NCBI GenBank assembly: GCA_910575665.1 | Contig: CAJTFB010000014.1 | Coordinates: 1 to 64,000 of the forward strand | Source: Eubacteriaceae bacterium | GTDB lineage: Bacteria; Bacillota; Clostridia; Lachnospirales; Lachnospiraceae | DNA: 64,000 bases | Direction: 5' to 3' | Notes under the pieces: generated by a model | Told to the model about the DNA's origin: nothing | The model's database searches: none | Seen by the model: the letters and a program-made list of their open reading frames with translations, nothing else | Program-made: the position numbers and the translations under genes | Shown here: in pieces, positions 7,858 to 17,901 of the stretch | Numbering within the stretch: position 1 is the first letter of the stretch | Layout: the number at the start of each line of letters is the position of its first letter

Positions 7858-9756
7858 TTAACGCAGCGGTTCATTTCTGCGAAGTTTATTTTCTACCTTA
7901 TTCTTATACATTATTTCATCGCTGACTTTTATATAGGTTTCCAGAGAATCTTCTTCCTCTGGGATTTTATACAAATAGCCCAGACTGGCATGGATATGAT
8001 ATGGTTTTTTCTCTAACTGGTTGAACTTTTGCAGATAGTCTTCAAAGGCATCCATATGCTCAAGGCACTGTTCTTTTGGGATGTTATAGGCAAATATTAC
8101 GAATTCATCGCCGCCGGTTCGAGCACCGGTAAATATAGGTTCACATGTGTCCTGAATGGCATAGCGGACCTTTTTCAGAGCAAAATCCCCTTCCACATGA
8201 CCATATATGTCATTGATCTGCTTCATCCCATCCAGGTCGATGATCGCCAGGAAAAAAGGAAGTTTTTGTCTCTTGGCATCGGCAAACTGAGTGTAAGCGC
8301 GATTTTCAAAGCCCCGCCGGTTGTACATTCCCGTAAGGGCGTCCCGGTCGTACATGTATTCCAATTCTTCGATCAATGTCTGCATTTTATGCTGGTTCAG
8401 CACATCCTGAATCGCATTGCTAATATTTGTACTCCAGTCAAAGTATATATTTGCCGTGACTTCTGGCGTACGAAATTGGATTGCCTCATAACCGAAGGTT
8501 CTGTTCTCAAAATGCAGGGGTGCAAAATACCATGCCTGAGGTTTGTCGCTGGTCATCTCTGCTGGAAGAAGCTCATTCCGGGGAAAAGCGGTCCGGACAG
8601 GTCCCATGGAGTTGCAGTCCCGCATGGCGATGCGCAGCTCCATTTGCTCTGTATAATGGTTAAGCTCTTCCATTTTTTCCAGGTCCTTGCAGAGACACAC
8701 ACAGTAATCCTTAAATCCCTGGATATTGAAAATATATTCTGGTATCTTTTCCGAAATCTCATTGATATTTCTGCATTCTCCCAGATGAATGGATAAAAAA
8801 TTAAATTGAATCTTTCGGTTTCTCTCTATCTTCATTTCCTCAAACCAGTTACGCCTCGTGGCGATGACTTCTCTGTCGTTGATGCGCTGACAGCCACAGG
8901 ATTCTCTTGTAAGTGGTGTTACATCAAAAAAGTAGTTCTCCGTCTGAGAAGGGTTTTCCTGTTTTTTGTCAATGATTTCTACTGCCTTCATCCCCATCTC
9001 AAAAAAGGGAACTTCCACCGTTGTAAGAGAGGGAGAAAAATACATAGTATCTTTTAGACCATCATACCCACTGACGCATATATCCTTTGGAATGTCATAG
9101 CCTAATTTGATAAGTTCACTCGCCACAGCCGCCGCCATATAGTCGTTGGCACATACGATTGCTTGCGGGAGTTCACTGCTCTGAAGAAACCAGTCGCAGG
9201 CATCACTACCCTTATTTTTCCAAAAATCACCGTAAAAAATCTGGTGTTCATCCACAGGAAGATGATATTCCTCCATAATACGCCGAAAACAATTCAACCG
9301 CTCAATGGAATCCCAGCGTTCTTTTGGTCCCGTCATAAAACAGAGGCGGGTAAATCCATGAACATCAATAAAATGGCGTATGATTCCTTCCATACAGGTC
9401 GTGTTATCCACAAGCAGATTGTTGGCGCCGTCGATGTCTTCACGGATACTGACGATCGGACACTGGCAGCGTTCCAGGGTATATTTGAGTACGTGATCCC
9501 TGGTCTGCAGATTCTGGATCGTATCCAGAATCAGTATCATGCCGTCCAGTGTTTCATAGGGAGGGAGTTCATACATATAGCAGTCACCCTTAAAGTATTC
9601 CAGATTGTTGCTGTAACTCCCATAGGAAGTAAAGATGGCTACGTTATAGCCTAATTCATCTGCAGCTTGGATGACACCCTGGCACAGACGGCTTGGACAT
9701 TCGTTGAGTACGGCCTCAACCAATACACCGATTGTCTTTCGCTGGTTTGAAAACAT
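7858..9756 (-). CDS. LacI-type ligand-binding sensor fused to GGDEF (probable diguanylate cyclase)
   Basis: Probably makes c-di-GMP in response to a bound small molecule. Residues 5-285 resemble the sugar-binding core of LacI/GalR repressors (IGVLVEAV at the start, IVCANDYMAAAVASEL and VSGYDG later), but there is no helix-turn-helix, no signal peptide and no membrane segment, so it should be cytoplasmic. A middle region (about 300-450) has no clear assignment. The C-terminal domain has DALTGMYNRRG and an intact GGDEF near residue 548; an RxxD inhibitory site is not evident. The ligand may be a sugar, given the neighbourhood. Transcribed alone from 9798-9826. Confidence 0.88.
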   Translation of the reverse strand: MFSNQRKTIGVLVEAVLNECPSRLCQGVIQAADELGYNVAIFTSYGSYSNNLEYFKGDCYMYELPPYETLDGMILILDTIQNLQTRDHVLKYTLERCQCPIVSIREDIDGANNLLVDNTTCMEGIIRHFIDVHGFTRLCFMTGPKERWDSIERLNCFRRIMEEYHLPVDEHQIFYGDFWKNKGSDACDWFLQSSELPQAIVCANDYMAAAVASELIKLGYDIPKDICVSGYDGLKDTMYFSPSLTTVEVPFFEMGMKAVEIIDKKQENPSQTENYFFDVTPLTRESCGCQRINDREVIATRRNWFEEMKIERNRKIQFNFLSIHLGECRNINEISEKIPEYIFNIQGFKDYCVCLCKDLEKMEELNHYTEQMELRIAMRDCNSMGPVRTAFPRNELLPAEMTSDKPQAWYFAPLHFENRTFGYEAIQFRTPEVTANIYFDWSTNISNAIQDVLNQHKMQTLIEELEYMYDRDALTGMYNRRGFENRAYTQFADAKRQKLPFFLAIIDLDGMKQINDIYGHVEGDFALKKVRYAIQDTCEPIFTGARTGGDEFVIFAYNIPKEQCLEHMDAFEDYLQKFNQLEKKPYHIHASLGYLYKIPEEEDSLETYIKVSDEIMYKNKVENKLRRNEPLR

Positions 9757-9797
9757 GGATTGTTCTCCTTTCTGCTCTCACGATACCTGTGATTTTT

Positions 9798-9826
9798 ATT
9801 ATACGTTCTTTTTCTATAGGATACAA
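9798..9826 (-). promoter_or_regulatory. Promoter of the LacI-GGDEF gene
   Basis: Minus strand: TTGTAT (9821-9826), 17-base spacer, TATAAT (9798-9803), about 45 bases from the ATG. Confidence 0.6.
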
Positions 9827-9833
9827 GTATAAA

Positions 9834-9862
9834 TTGACAAGAAAAAGACCATACTATATGAT
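9834..9862 (+). promoter_or_regulatory. Promoter of the ECF sigma operon
   Basis: TTGACA (9834-9839), 17-base spacer, TATGAT (9857-9862). It is housekeeping-like; the sigma factor may also read its own promoter in the T-rich stretch that follows, but I cannot define one. Confidence 0.5.
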
Positions 9863-9924
9863 TTTTTGTAACAAAGGGTAGTTTTTTTACATTAATAGAC
9901 AGAACAACGAGAGGAGATAGATCC

Positions 9925-10404
9925 ATGCATTCGATCGAGGCTATTTATAAGGAACATTCTAAAATGGTATACCGCTATCTGCTTTCGCTTACCGGAGATT
10001 CGGATCTGGCAGAAGAACTTACCCAGGAAACATTTTTCCAGGCTGTCAAAGGGATACACCGGTTTGACAGAAGCTGTAAAGTTTCTACCTGGCTGTGTGC
10101 TATTGCAAAAAATCAGCTGAAAAGCTGGCGGCGCAAAAACCCGGTCATGGAAGATATCTCAGAATCCCATATAACGGCAGAAAGCGTGGAGGAAGCCGTC
10201 TCCGCTTCCATGGGAAAGATGGAGATTCTGAGAAAGATGCATGAGCTGGCGGAACCGGGCAGGGAAATTATGCATCTGAGACTCTTTGGCGGGCTTTCTT
10301 TCCGGGAGATCGCAGAAGTGATGGGCAAATCCGAAAACTGGGCAAGAGTAACATTTTATCGAGCAAAGGAACAATTGCGAAAGGAGCTGGAAAAAGATGA
10401 GTAA
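9925..10404 (+). CDS. ECF-type RNA polymerase sigma factor
   Basis: A 159-residue sigma-70 family protein. Region 2 includes DLAEELTQETFFQA near residue 29 and STWLCAIAKN near 55; region 4 includes LRLFGGLSFREIAEVMGKS followed by VTFYRAKEQL. The ATG is preceded by GAGGAG. Its stop overlaps the start of the next gene by eight bases, which encodes a zinc-finger anti-sigma factor, a standard pairing. The signal and target genes are unknown; the beta-galactosidase that follows has its own promoter. Confidence 0.92.
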   Translation: MHSIEAIYKEHSKMVYRYLLSLTGDSDLAEELTQETFFQAVKGIHRFDRSCKVSTWLCAIAKNQLKSWRRKNPVMEDISESHITAESVEEAVSASMGKMEILRKMHELAEPGREIMHLRLFGGLSFREIAEVMGKSENWARVTFYRAKEQLRKELEKDE

Positions 10405-10984
10405 GAATTTATCATGTGAGATCATAAGGGATCTGTTTCCGTCTTATGTCGATAATGTCCTGAGCGATGCCAGTATTCAGGCAGTAGAGGAACATATTAG
10501 AGAATGTGAGGCATGCGCTAAGATTCTGGCGGACATGAGGCTGCCGGAGGAACCGGAGGAAGCAGTACAGGAGAAGCTGCGGCAGGACAGGGAGATCAAT
10601 TTTCTGAAAAAGGTGAAAAGAAGGCATCGACTGGTTGTCTGCTGTATTTTAACAGTGGCAGTACTTCTTGCTGTACCTGCCGTGGTACTTATTAAAGCCG
10701 TGTATTTCGGACAGACATTGATTAATATGGATTTTAATATGACGGTATCAGAGGATCAGGTTGTCATTAAAGGTGAGGTTCCGGAGGGACATACCGTAAA
10801 AGAGTCCAGTTTTAAGGAAGAGAATGGTGTCCTGAATGTTCAGATCATGTGCATGCCATCGGCATTTTTCCGCCCGCAGAAGGACGTAGACGAGGTTTAC
10901 CGTCCAAAGGGTGATATCCAGAAGATTTATATCAATGGCGATCTGATCTGGGAGAAAGAGGCGGGAACCAATCTGGCGCCATAG
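10397..10984 (+). CDS. Membrane anti-sigma factor with zinc finger (zf-HC2)
   Basis: A 195-residue protein likely to hold the preceding ECF sigma factor at the membrane. The N terminus carries the anti-sigma zinc motif CEIIRDLFPSYVDNV, then H(x3)C(x2)C in EEHIRECEACAK. One membrane segment lies near residues 77-100, and the C-terminal ~95 residues are predicted extracytoplasmic, where a signal or protease would act. The eight-base overlap suggests translational coupling. Confidence 0.85.
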   Translation: MSKNLSCEIIRDLFPSYVDNVLSDASIQAVEEHIRECEACAKILADMRLPEEPEEAVQEKLRQDREINFLKKVKRRHRLVVCCILTVAVLLAVPAVVLIKAVYFGQTLINMDFNMTVSEDQVVIKGEVPEGHTVKESSFKEENGVLNVQIMCMPSAFFRPQKDVDEVYRPKGDIQKIYINGDLIWEKEAGTNLAP

Positions 10985-10995
10985 CGCTAAAATAA

Positions 10996-13863
<2,868 letters not shown>

Positions 13864-13873
13864 AATATCTGTC

Positions 13874-13915
13874 TCAGCGGCGTCAATTTGATGTGATTCA
13901 AATTGACGCCGCTGA
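13874..13915. repeat. GC-rich palindrome A (17-bp perfect stem)
   Basis: Arms 13874-13890 and 13899-13915 are perfectly complementary around an 8-base loop. No T-run follows on either side, so it is not a textbook terminator, though it could still act as one. The core GCGGCG...AATTTG resembles palindrome B at 23283-23318, which also has an 8-base loop. Confidence 0.6.
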
Positions 13916-14155
13916 TCTTATATAATGTACTTTTTTCTTTTTGTTCTGTGTTGTATATGTTATACTTATTATAAAACTATATATGAATGATGCTGCGGAT
14001 TGCTCCGTTGTTTCACAACTCCCGCAATCCTTCAAACATTCGAAATCCGCTGATTTACTACGTAAATCGCTCCTTTCTCATGTTTGGCGGGTCCCAAGTT
14101 CAAATCCGAATAAGTTCGTGAGAACCTATTTTATCATGCAAGCATAAACGGCATT
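13916..14155. other. Gene-free region with three successive hairpins
   Basis: About 240 bases without a supported gene. It contains a nested hairpin (GGATTGC 13997-14003 with GCAATCC 14024-14030, GTTGT/ACAAC inside), a 7-bp stem with 3-base loop (14052-14068), and GTTC/GAAC with a GTGA loop (14114-14125). These lie before the promoter at 14156-14184, so they are not part of that transcript. They may belong to an unannotated small RNA or a decayed repeat. Confidence 0.4.
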
Positions 14156-14184
14156 TTGACCTTTTGACCCTAGCATCATATAAT
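14156..14184 (+). promoter_or_regulatory. Promoter of the tandem esterase genes, with shared operator motif
   Basis: TTGACC (14156-14161), 17-base spacer holding a second TTTTGACC and CTAG, then TATAAT (14179-14184). Positions 14154-14184 match the minus-strand element at 3791-3821. The deduced leader is only about 12 bases before the ATG at 14203. Confidence 0.65.
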
Positions 14185-14202
14185 TTCCTGGAGGTAGGTA
14201 CA

Positions 14203-15501
14203 ATGAAAGAGATGACGGGGGTTATCGCCGTCACCTTGGTGGTTTCCGTTTTGTTTAGTGGAAACTCCCTGATCACCGCAAAAACAGAAAAAAAGACGGG
14301 GATCAAGACAAAAAAGGTGACGATGAATACCGGACAGAAGAAAAGTATTAAGCTCAAGAATAAAAAGAAAAAAGCGAAATATTTATTCCAATCGTCCAAA
14401 ACTAAGATCGTGAAAGTTTCAAAGAAAGGTTTAATGACGGCAGTGAAGGTGGGAAAGGCGAAGGTCACAGTGAAGGAAAAGCTGGGTAAAAAGACCAAAA
14501 AGATCGGAACCGTTTCGGTTATAGTGAAAAAAGCAGTGCGGCCTGCACCTTCACCAGACCAGAAGGTGACACCGGCGCCTGTAACACCGACAGTGACGCC
14601 AGCAAATGAGAAGCCCACAGTTTCTCCATTGGCTCCCACAGCAGATCCCGGGCAGACAGAACCACCTCAGACGCCGACGCCAAAACCGCCGGTAAATCCT
14701 GAGATAAAGGATACACCGGCAAAGCTTGACAGCACCCAGAGTGGAGTCAAGTATGGAAAAGTTGTTAAGAGACAGTATTATTCTCCGATAACAGAAAAGA
14801 ATCGTAATGTGAATGTGATCCTTCCAGAGGATTATTCAGAGGAAAAAAAATATCCTGTGATCTATCTGTTTCACGGTGGAATGGGAGATGAGAATGACTG
14901 GATTAATGGAAAGGTACAGAACATGGTAGGAAATATGATCGCGTCAGGCGAGGCGAAGGAAATGATCGTTGTCATGCCAAACTGCCGCTGCCGTGAGAAC
15001 GATGTTGCCAATCCTTCCGACGGATTTGCACCGGAACATGTTCACTCCTTTGACAAGTTCCTCGAAGATTTCAGGGACAATCTGATGCCTTACATAGAAA
15101 GCACCTATTCCGTGGCCACAGGTCGGGATAATACTGCCATCGCAGGGCTGTCCATGGGTGGACGCGTGGCGCTGAACATCGGTATTTCCCTGCCGGATCA
15201 GGTGGGATACATCGGCGCTTTCAGCCCGGCTTACGGGATTTTTCCTTATACCAATAATGGACTGACAGAGGAGGGGCTGTTTACAGAAGAGACCTTTACC
15301 CTGCCGGATCATTATAAGAACAGCACATATCTGCTTATAAATAACGGAAATCAGGATGGCATGGTGAAAGAAGAGCCACAACGCTACCATAATGCATTAG
15401 AGGCAAACGGTGTACACCATACGTTTTATACGTTAGATGGTGGCCATGACTGGGTTGTCTGGAAAAATGGTTTTTATAACTTTGCCAGATATTTGTTTTA
15501 G
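14203..15501 (+). CDS. Secreted BIG2-domain esterase, CE1-like
   Basis: Likely releases acyl groups from xylan at the cell surface. The 432 residues comprise a signal peptide (about 1-28), one lysine-rich Ig-like domain (about 30-110), a long Pro/Thr/Glu linker (about 112-170) and an alpha/beta-hydrolase domain. Ser317 in GLSMGG is the nucleophile; GNQDG near residue 388 may give the acid and H415 in GGHDW the base. The start at 14203 is set by CTGGAGG; an upstream in-frame ATG at 14164 lies inside the promoter. It is co-transcribed with a close relative 17 bases downstream. Confidence 0.85.
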   Translation: MKEMTGVIAVTLVVSVLFSGNSLITAKTEKKTGIKTKKVTMNTGQKKSIKLKNKKKKAKYLFQSSKTKIVKVSKKGLMTAVKVGKAKVTVKEKLGKKTKKIGTVSVIVKKAVRPAPSPDQKVTPAPVTPTVTPANEKPTVSPLAPTADPGQTEPPQTPTPKPPVNPEIKDTPAKLDSTQSGVKYGKVVKRQYYSPITEKNRNVNVILPEDYSEEKKYPVIYLFHGGMGDENDWINGKVQNMVGNMIASGEAKEMIVVMPNCRCRENDVANPSDGFAPEHVHSFDKFLEDFRDNLMPYIESTYSVATGRDNTAIAGLSMGGRVALNIGISLPDQVGYIGAFSPAYGIFPYTNNGLTEEGLFTEETFTLPDHYKNSTYLLINNGNQDGMVKEEPQRYHNALEANGVHHTFYTLDGGHDWVVWKNGFYNFARYLF

Positions 15502-15518
15502 AGAAATGGAGGATGAAA

Positions 15519-16805
15519 ATGAAAAAGAAAGTATTTCGGGGAATTAGTTTTTTGCTGATGGCGGCGATGGTTTGCCAGGGCGGAATCACCGCTGATGCGA
15601 AGACCAAAGCAAAGCTTTCAGTTAAGAAAATGTCGATTAATGTCGGAAAAACCAAAAAGATCAAGATTGCTAAAAAGAATAAAAAGGCTAAGTATACATT
15701 CAAATCTTCTAATAAAAAGATTGCAAAGGTTACGTCAAAGGGAGTCGTGAAGGCAGTGAAAGCGGGAACTGCTAAGATCACGGTGAAGGAAACCTATAAA
15801 AAGAAAACGAAGAAAGTGGGGATGGTAACGGTGAAAACCATCGATAAGCGTGTGCTGCCTCCTTCTAAGACGGGAAGTACAACTCAGCCACCTGTCCAGA
15901 CGCCTGCAGAGCCGACCCAGACTCCGCCAGCCAACGTATCGCAGCCGCCGGCAACGGCCACAGAGACTCCGGCAGCGACGACGGAACCGCCGTTAGAACT
16001 CCAGCCCATCACCTACGATGTGCCCTCGGATTTTGATAAAAAGCTGAATGGCGTAGCCTATGGGAAGGTTGTAAAAAAACAATATTATTCTACCACGACA
16101 GGTAAGAAGCGGAATGTAAACGTTATTGTTCCCCCGGATTATACGACAGAGAAAGAGTATCCGGTGTTATACCTGTTTCATGGAATCGGAGGGGATGAGG
16201 ACGAGTGGCTGCAGGGAAATCCCGCTTATGTGGTTGGAAACCTGGTGGCAGAGGGTCTTGCCAAAGAGATGATCATAGTCATTCCAAACTGCCGTGCCCG
16301 TGCGAATGATAAGGCGGTAACGGAATTTTCCCTGGAACATTATGCGGCATTTGACAATTTTATCAATGATCTTCGTGACAATCTGATGCCTTTTATAGAG
16401 GAAAACTATTCTATAGCGACCGGAAGAAAAAATACGGCGATCGCAGGATTGTCCATGGGTGGCAGGGAGTCATTGAATATCGGTCTGCACATGCCGGAGA
16501 CGTTTGGCTACATCGCAGCATTCAGTCCAGGATTTGGAGTTTTTGCTTATGAGGCCAACGGCGTAAAAGAGGACGGCCTTTTTACCGAGGAGACATTCCG
16601 TCTGCCGGATGAGTACAAAGATCATACATTACTTATGATTAACAATGGAATTAGCGAGGGTGGAGAAAATGCGCTGGGTGGCCAGTGCCATAAAGTACTT
16701 GAAAAGAATGAGATGCCTCATCTGTTTTACGTGACAGAGGGAGGACATGATTTTAAAGTGTGGAAACACGGACTTTATAACTTCGCCCTTCAGATCTTTC
16801 AATAA
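15519..16805 (+). CDS. Secreted BIG2-domain esterase, CE1-like (tandem paralogue)
   Basis: The same architecture as the previous gene: signal peptide ending near DAKTKAK, lysine-rich Ig-like domain, Pro/Thr linker, esterase domain with Ser312 in GLSMGG and His410 in GGHDF. The proteins are clearly related through the esterase domain (PDYTTEKEYPVLYLFHG here, PEDYSEEKKYPVIYLFHG before), so this is a tandem duplication that has diverged. GGAGG directly abuts an ATG at 15513, so I prefer the ATG at 15519 (428 residues). A terminator follows. Feruloyl or acetyl xylan esterase activity is inferred. Confidence 0.85.
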   Translation: MKKKVFRGISFLLMAAMVCQGGITADAKTKAKLSVKKMSINVGKTKKIKIAKKNKKAKYTFKSSNKKIAKVTSKGVVKAVKAGTAKITVKETYKKKTKKVGMVTVKTIDKRVLPPSKTGSTTQPPVQTPAEPTQTPPANVSQPPATATETPAATTEPPLELQPITYDVPSDFDKKLNGVAYGKVVKKQYYSTTTGKKRNVNVIVPPDYTTEKEYPVLYLFHGIGGDEDEWLQGNPAYVVGNLVAEGLAKEMIIVIPNCRARANDKAVTEFSLEHYAAFDNFINDLRDNLMPFIEENYSIATGRKNTAIAGLSMGGRESLNIGLHMPETFGYIAAFSPGFGVFAYEANGVKEDGLFTEETFRLPDEYKDHTLLMINNGISEGGENALGGQCHKVLEKNEMPHLFYVTEGGHDFKVWKHGLYNFALQIFQ

Positions 16806-16820
16806 TAGAAAATAAGAAGA

Positions 16821-16859
16821 GTCCCCCATGCCTGGATATGGGCGTGGGGCACTTTTTGT
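16821..16859 (+). terminator. Terminator after the tandem esterases
   Basis: Stem 16821-16833 with 16840-16852 (one mismatch, two G-U pairs, 6-base loop), then a run of T residues from 16853. Confidence 0.8.
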
Positions 16860-16860
16860 T

Positions 16861-16912
16861 TGCGCGCCATGGGCGCGCTCTAACGGGTGAAAGTCCGTAA
16901 CACGCCGTCCAC
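16861..16912 (+). mobile_element. Possible 5' end remnant of a group II intron
   Basis: GCGCGCCATGGGCGCGC followed by CTCTAACGGGTGAAAGTCC and AACACGCC resembles the 5' end of bacterial group II introns (GUGCG start, GGGUGAAAGUCC in domain I). Only about 50 bases remain, between a terminator and the stop codon of the AraC gene; no domain V or reverse transcriptase follows. The match is from memory. Confidence 0.4.
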
Positions 16913-17743
16913 CTAGGTATGATGGAAGAGGGATGCATATTTTTTTGGTGTGTAACCGGTATGTTTTTTAAAGGAAGTGATGAAATTGCTATAGTTTGTA
17001 AAGCCAGACAAATAGCAGGTTTCAGTTACATTTTTTCCATCACCGAGCATGGATTTTGCTCTGGAAATACGCAAAAGAAGAAGATAGTTAAAAATAGTAG
17101 TTCCGGTTTCTTCCTTAAATATGTGGCAGAGATGGTACTTGCTGAGTGAAAAAGTCTGGGCAAGAGAGTCCAGTGAAATATTTTCCAGCAGGTTTTTTTC
17201 CAAATAGTTGACAACATCCTGGACCGTTGGTGTGTACTGGGAGATAATTGGACAGGAAGAGTAGCTAAAAAGGTTGTTAATAAAAACCAACAGCTGCAGT
17301 AGATATGTTTCCAACAACAATTCCTTTCCTGGCAGTGTATAATTCTTGTTTTCCTGAATGAATTGAAATTGGTTAGAAAAATAGGCGAGCTCGCGATCCT
17401 TTAATTGAATCAGATTTCTTTCTCCGGTTTTTCGTGAAGTGAAGCATGCGGAAAGATCCATATCCCTGGCGCCGTATTTTTGAAAAAAAGCCGGAGGAAT
17501 ATGGATATAAATCCTTTTATAAGGGGTTTGTTTTTCATTGATCGCTTTATGAATCTCTAAATTGTTGATTGCTAAAAGAGAACCGGGGGTCAAATGATAA
17601 AAGCTCTGCTGAATACAGAAATTGATTTCTCCTTCCAGCAGCAAAAAAAGCTCGTAAAAATTGTGTAAGTGAAAATCCTTTACATAACTTTGGCGGGATG
17701 TAAGAATGTTATAAGATATTTCATCGGAATATTCATGAATCAT
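16913..17743 (-). CDS. AraC-family transcriptional regulator
   Basis: A 276-residue regulator with an N-terminal cupin-like sensor (YVKDFHLHNFYELFLLLEG) and a C-terminal pair of helix-turn-helix motifs (SLDSLAQTFSLSKYHLCHIF and GFTNYSNFITSFKKHTGYTP). It is divergent from the GH115 gene and next to xylan esterases, so it probably senses a xylan-derived sugar and controls nearby genes; this is inferred from position. A TGTTTTA-TTA-TAAAACA palindrome lies in the intergenic region. Confidence 0.88.
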   Translation of the reverse strand: MIHEYSDEISYNILTSRQSYVKDFHLHNFYELFLLLEGEINFCIQQSFYHLTPGSLLAINNLEIHKAINEKQTPYKRIYIHIPPAFFQKYGARDMDLSACFTSRKTGERNLIQLKDRELAYFSNQFQFIQENKNYTLPGKELLLETYLLQLLVFINNLFSYSSCPIISQYTPTVQDVVNYLEKNLLENISLDSLAQTFSLSKYHLCHIFKEETGTTIFNYLLLLRISRAKSMLGDGKNVTETCYLSGFTNYSNFITSFKKHTGYTPKKYASLFHHT

Positions 17744-17812
17744 AGAGTATTCTCCTTCACAGCAATATTTGCAAGTTTTCTGACAATATAAGCAAAGATA
17801 TTATATATATTT

Positions 17813-17829
17813 TGTTTTATTATAAAACA
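17813..17829. promoter_or_regulatory. Palindromic operator candidate between araC-type gene and GH115
   Basis: TGTTTTA, 3-base centre, TAAAACA: a perfect 7-bp inverted repeat in the divergent intergenic region, 70 bases from the AraC-type gene and 73 from the GH115 start. Confidence 0.35.
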
Positions 17830-17901
17830 TAAGGAAACATATTGCAAGCTGTAGAGTGGATGTGATAAGTCTATTTGCATCCAACGGATTGGAGGTATTC
17901 T

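Noticed and set aside
14085-14110. tRNA-like T-arm text (TCCCAAGTTCAAATCC)
   Set aside because: No acceptor, anticodon or D-arm can be paired around it.
13941-14147. 68-codon frame in the esterase upstream region
   Set aside because: It has no ribosome site, its reading crosses three hairpins, and the composition is unlike neighbouring proteins.
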